From Gymnogyps californianus (lineage: Eukaryota > Chordata > Aves > Accipitriformes > Cathartidae): a DNA stretch of 64,000 nucleotides. Under the pieces are notes generated by a model, which saw nothing but the letters and a program-made list of their open reading frames with translations, had not been told where the DNA came from and searched no databases. A program made the translations under genes and the position numbers. Where the stretch lies: contig NC_059471.1 in assembly GCF_018139145.2 (NCBI RefSeq), forward strand, positions 201,953,494-202,017,493. Direction: 5' to 3'. Below, piece after piece: positions 62,831 to 64,000 of this stretch (positions are counted from its first letter, which is position 1; each line of letters starts with the position of its first letter).

Positions 62831-64000
62831 CAGCTGAACACAGGGCTGCTGCGGAGTTGCCGGCAGCACTGGGGCCCACGGAGGGGTTAATCCTTACGTC
62901 TTGCAGGCTAAGTTGTCTGTCCACCCCCGAAGGGCTTTTGCACTTCTCCACCGCGGGTCAGCACGACTAACTCATGCTGCTCTCTGATTCACCCTGCACC
63001 CTTCTCTGCAGAGCTGTTACCCAGACACTTGCTCTCCATCCCATATCTGTGCAGCTGGTTATTCCCACCTAAGTGAAGGGAAATGTGTCTGTACAAGGAT
63101 GTATATGGGTGCAACTGGTGCAAATCTACCTGAACTCCCAACAGCCTGATACAATCCAGAGGGACTCTGCTGGGCAGGAAGGGTTGGTGGAGAGAGGAGG
63201 CAGAAAGATAAATCCCAGCACGCAATACAGGCTTTGTTTATTGTTTTGGAATTTGTTCCTTCTTTTGTTTTTACAGTTTATTATTTTGCCTTTTTAATTT
63301 GACTCCTCCTTGCAAATCCAGTTTTTCTCACACCAATTGTGGACACTGCAAATCCCCTGAACTTTGAGGTCTGAATTAGTAGATCTCCTGGATTCAAATA
63401 TTGAAGCCATAATGCTGACTTCTAAGACCAGTACAAAAAAATAGGGAAAATCAATTAGGCAATTAAGGTTAATGCCAAATTTAATCTTCATTTCAGCTAG
63501 AATATTTTAAAATGAAAAGGTAGAAAAATGCATGTCCTTTCTATCAACAAGTGTAAAACTGTGCTCCTACTCTTTGTCAGTGCTTGAGGATATAGGAGCA
63601 ACGTGTGCTTGTGACTCTAGGGAGGACACATGTTGGTACTAGTAGCACGGCATGTAATAAAAATGACAGGTTTGGCTGTTGGGATGGTAAGAAAACCATA
63701 GATCTTGGGCATGAAGAAGAGAAGGAATCTGAAAATGCTCAAATGTCTGTGGTTGAGCCAACCTTGGAAAGACTGGAAAAGTGGTCCTGTGGCCATCTTG
63801 CGCTGTGTGTGTTATTTGAATTGCCCAGTTCTCAGTTTAGGCTGACCAATGTGAGTATTTTTTGTTCTCTCTACCACACAACATCTTGTCTCTCTGTAGC
63901 TTTACAACATGATCTGCTTGACTCTCGCAAAAGAGATCAGTGAAGGGGCAGAACTGGATGCAACAAAATAGATTAAACAGATGTGAGCTGCTGGAGTAGA
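62831..64000. other. Right-edge sequence without recognised gene
   Basis: No exon, RNA or repeat family is recognised. Short open frames only. Confidence 0.35.

Noticed and set aside
19283..64000. Search for exons of genes near ALG10 in other vertebrates (such as SYT10 or CPNE8)
   Set aside because: No segment encoded recognisable C2 or copine-domain residues in any frame. The region looks like a gene desert.
1..64000. CRISPR arrays, bacterial operons, rRNA or tRNA genes
   Set aside because: No regularly spaced direct repeats, ribosome-binding-site-led frames or recognisable structural RNA sequences were seen. The window is eukaryotic nuclear DNA.

Overview
This is a vertebrate, almost certainly avian, nuclear genomic window. 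The evidence is intron-containing housekeeping genes with CpG-island promoters, 5'-truncated CR1 LINEs carrying the bird-type 3' tail, and a solo ERVL-type LTR of a kind I recall as common in birds. Nothing bacterial is present: there are no operons and no CRISPR array. The exact species cannot be read from the sequence.

Layout. Positions 1-1080 hold a GC-rich CpG-island promoter (core about 840-1020) with a ZNF143/STAF-like site, an inverted CCAAT box, an E-box and a G-quadruplex-prone hexamer repeat. I could not identify the gene or genes it serves. Positions 1080-11290 contain no recognised coding exon, only a few segments with good splice sites. TPRKB, a KEOPS complex subunit, lies on the minus strand at 11314-13718 in four coding exons. 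A shared CpG-island promoter of about 450 bp separates it from ALG10 on the plus strand, at 14171-18581 in three coding exons. ALG10 is the ER glucosyltransferase that adds the terminal glucose to the N-glycan precursor. ALG10 intron 2 carries an antisense CR1 element of about 1.1 kb.

From about 19.3 kb to the right edge (about 45 kb) I recognise no gene. This desert contains a 302-bp CR1 (49941-50242), a complete 592-bp solo LTR with perfect 5-bp target-site duplications (52226-52817), an older CR1-like stretch (about 62320-62830), a GC/CpG-rich patch near 44.2-44.6 kb, several perfect inverted repeats, and AT-rich segments that look like conserved noncoding DNA but cannot be tested here.

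The main points are these. (1) TPRKB and ALG10 sit head to head, although their human orthologues are on different chromosomes. (2) TPRKB exon 3 has a one-base deficit in an A-run that truncates the reading frame while everything else in the gene is intact, so it is probably an assembly error or a recent lesion. (3) The solo LTR has exactly defined boundaries. I found no convincing novel biological system.
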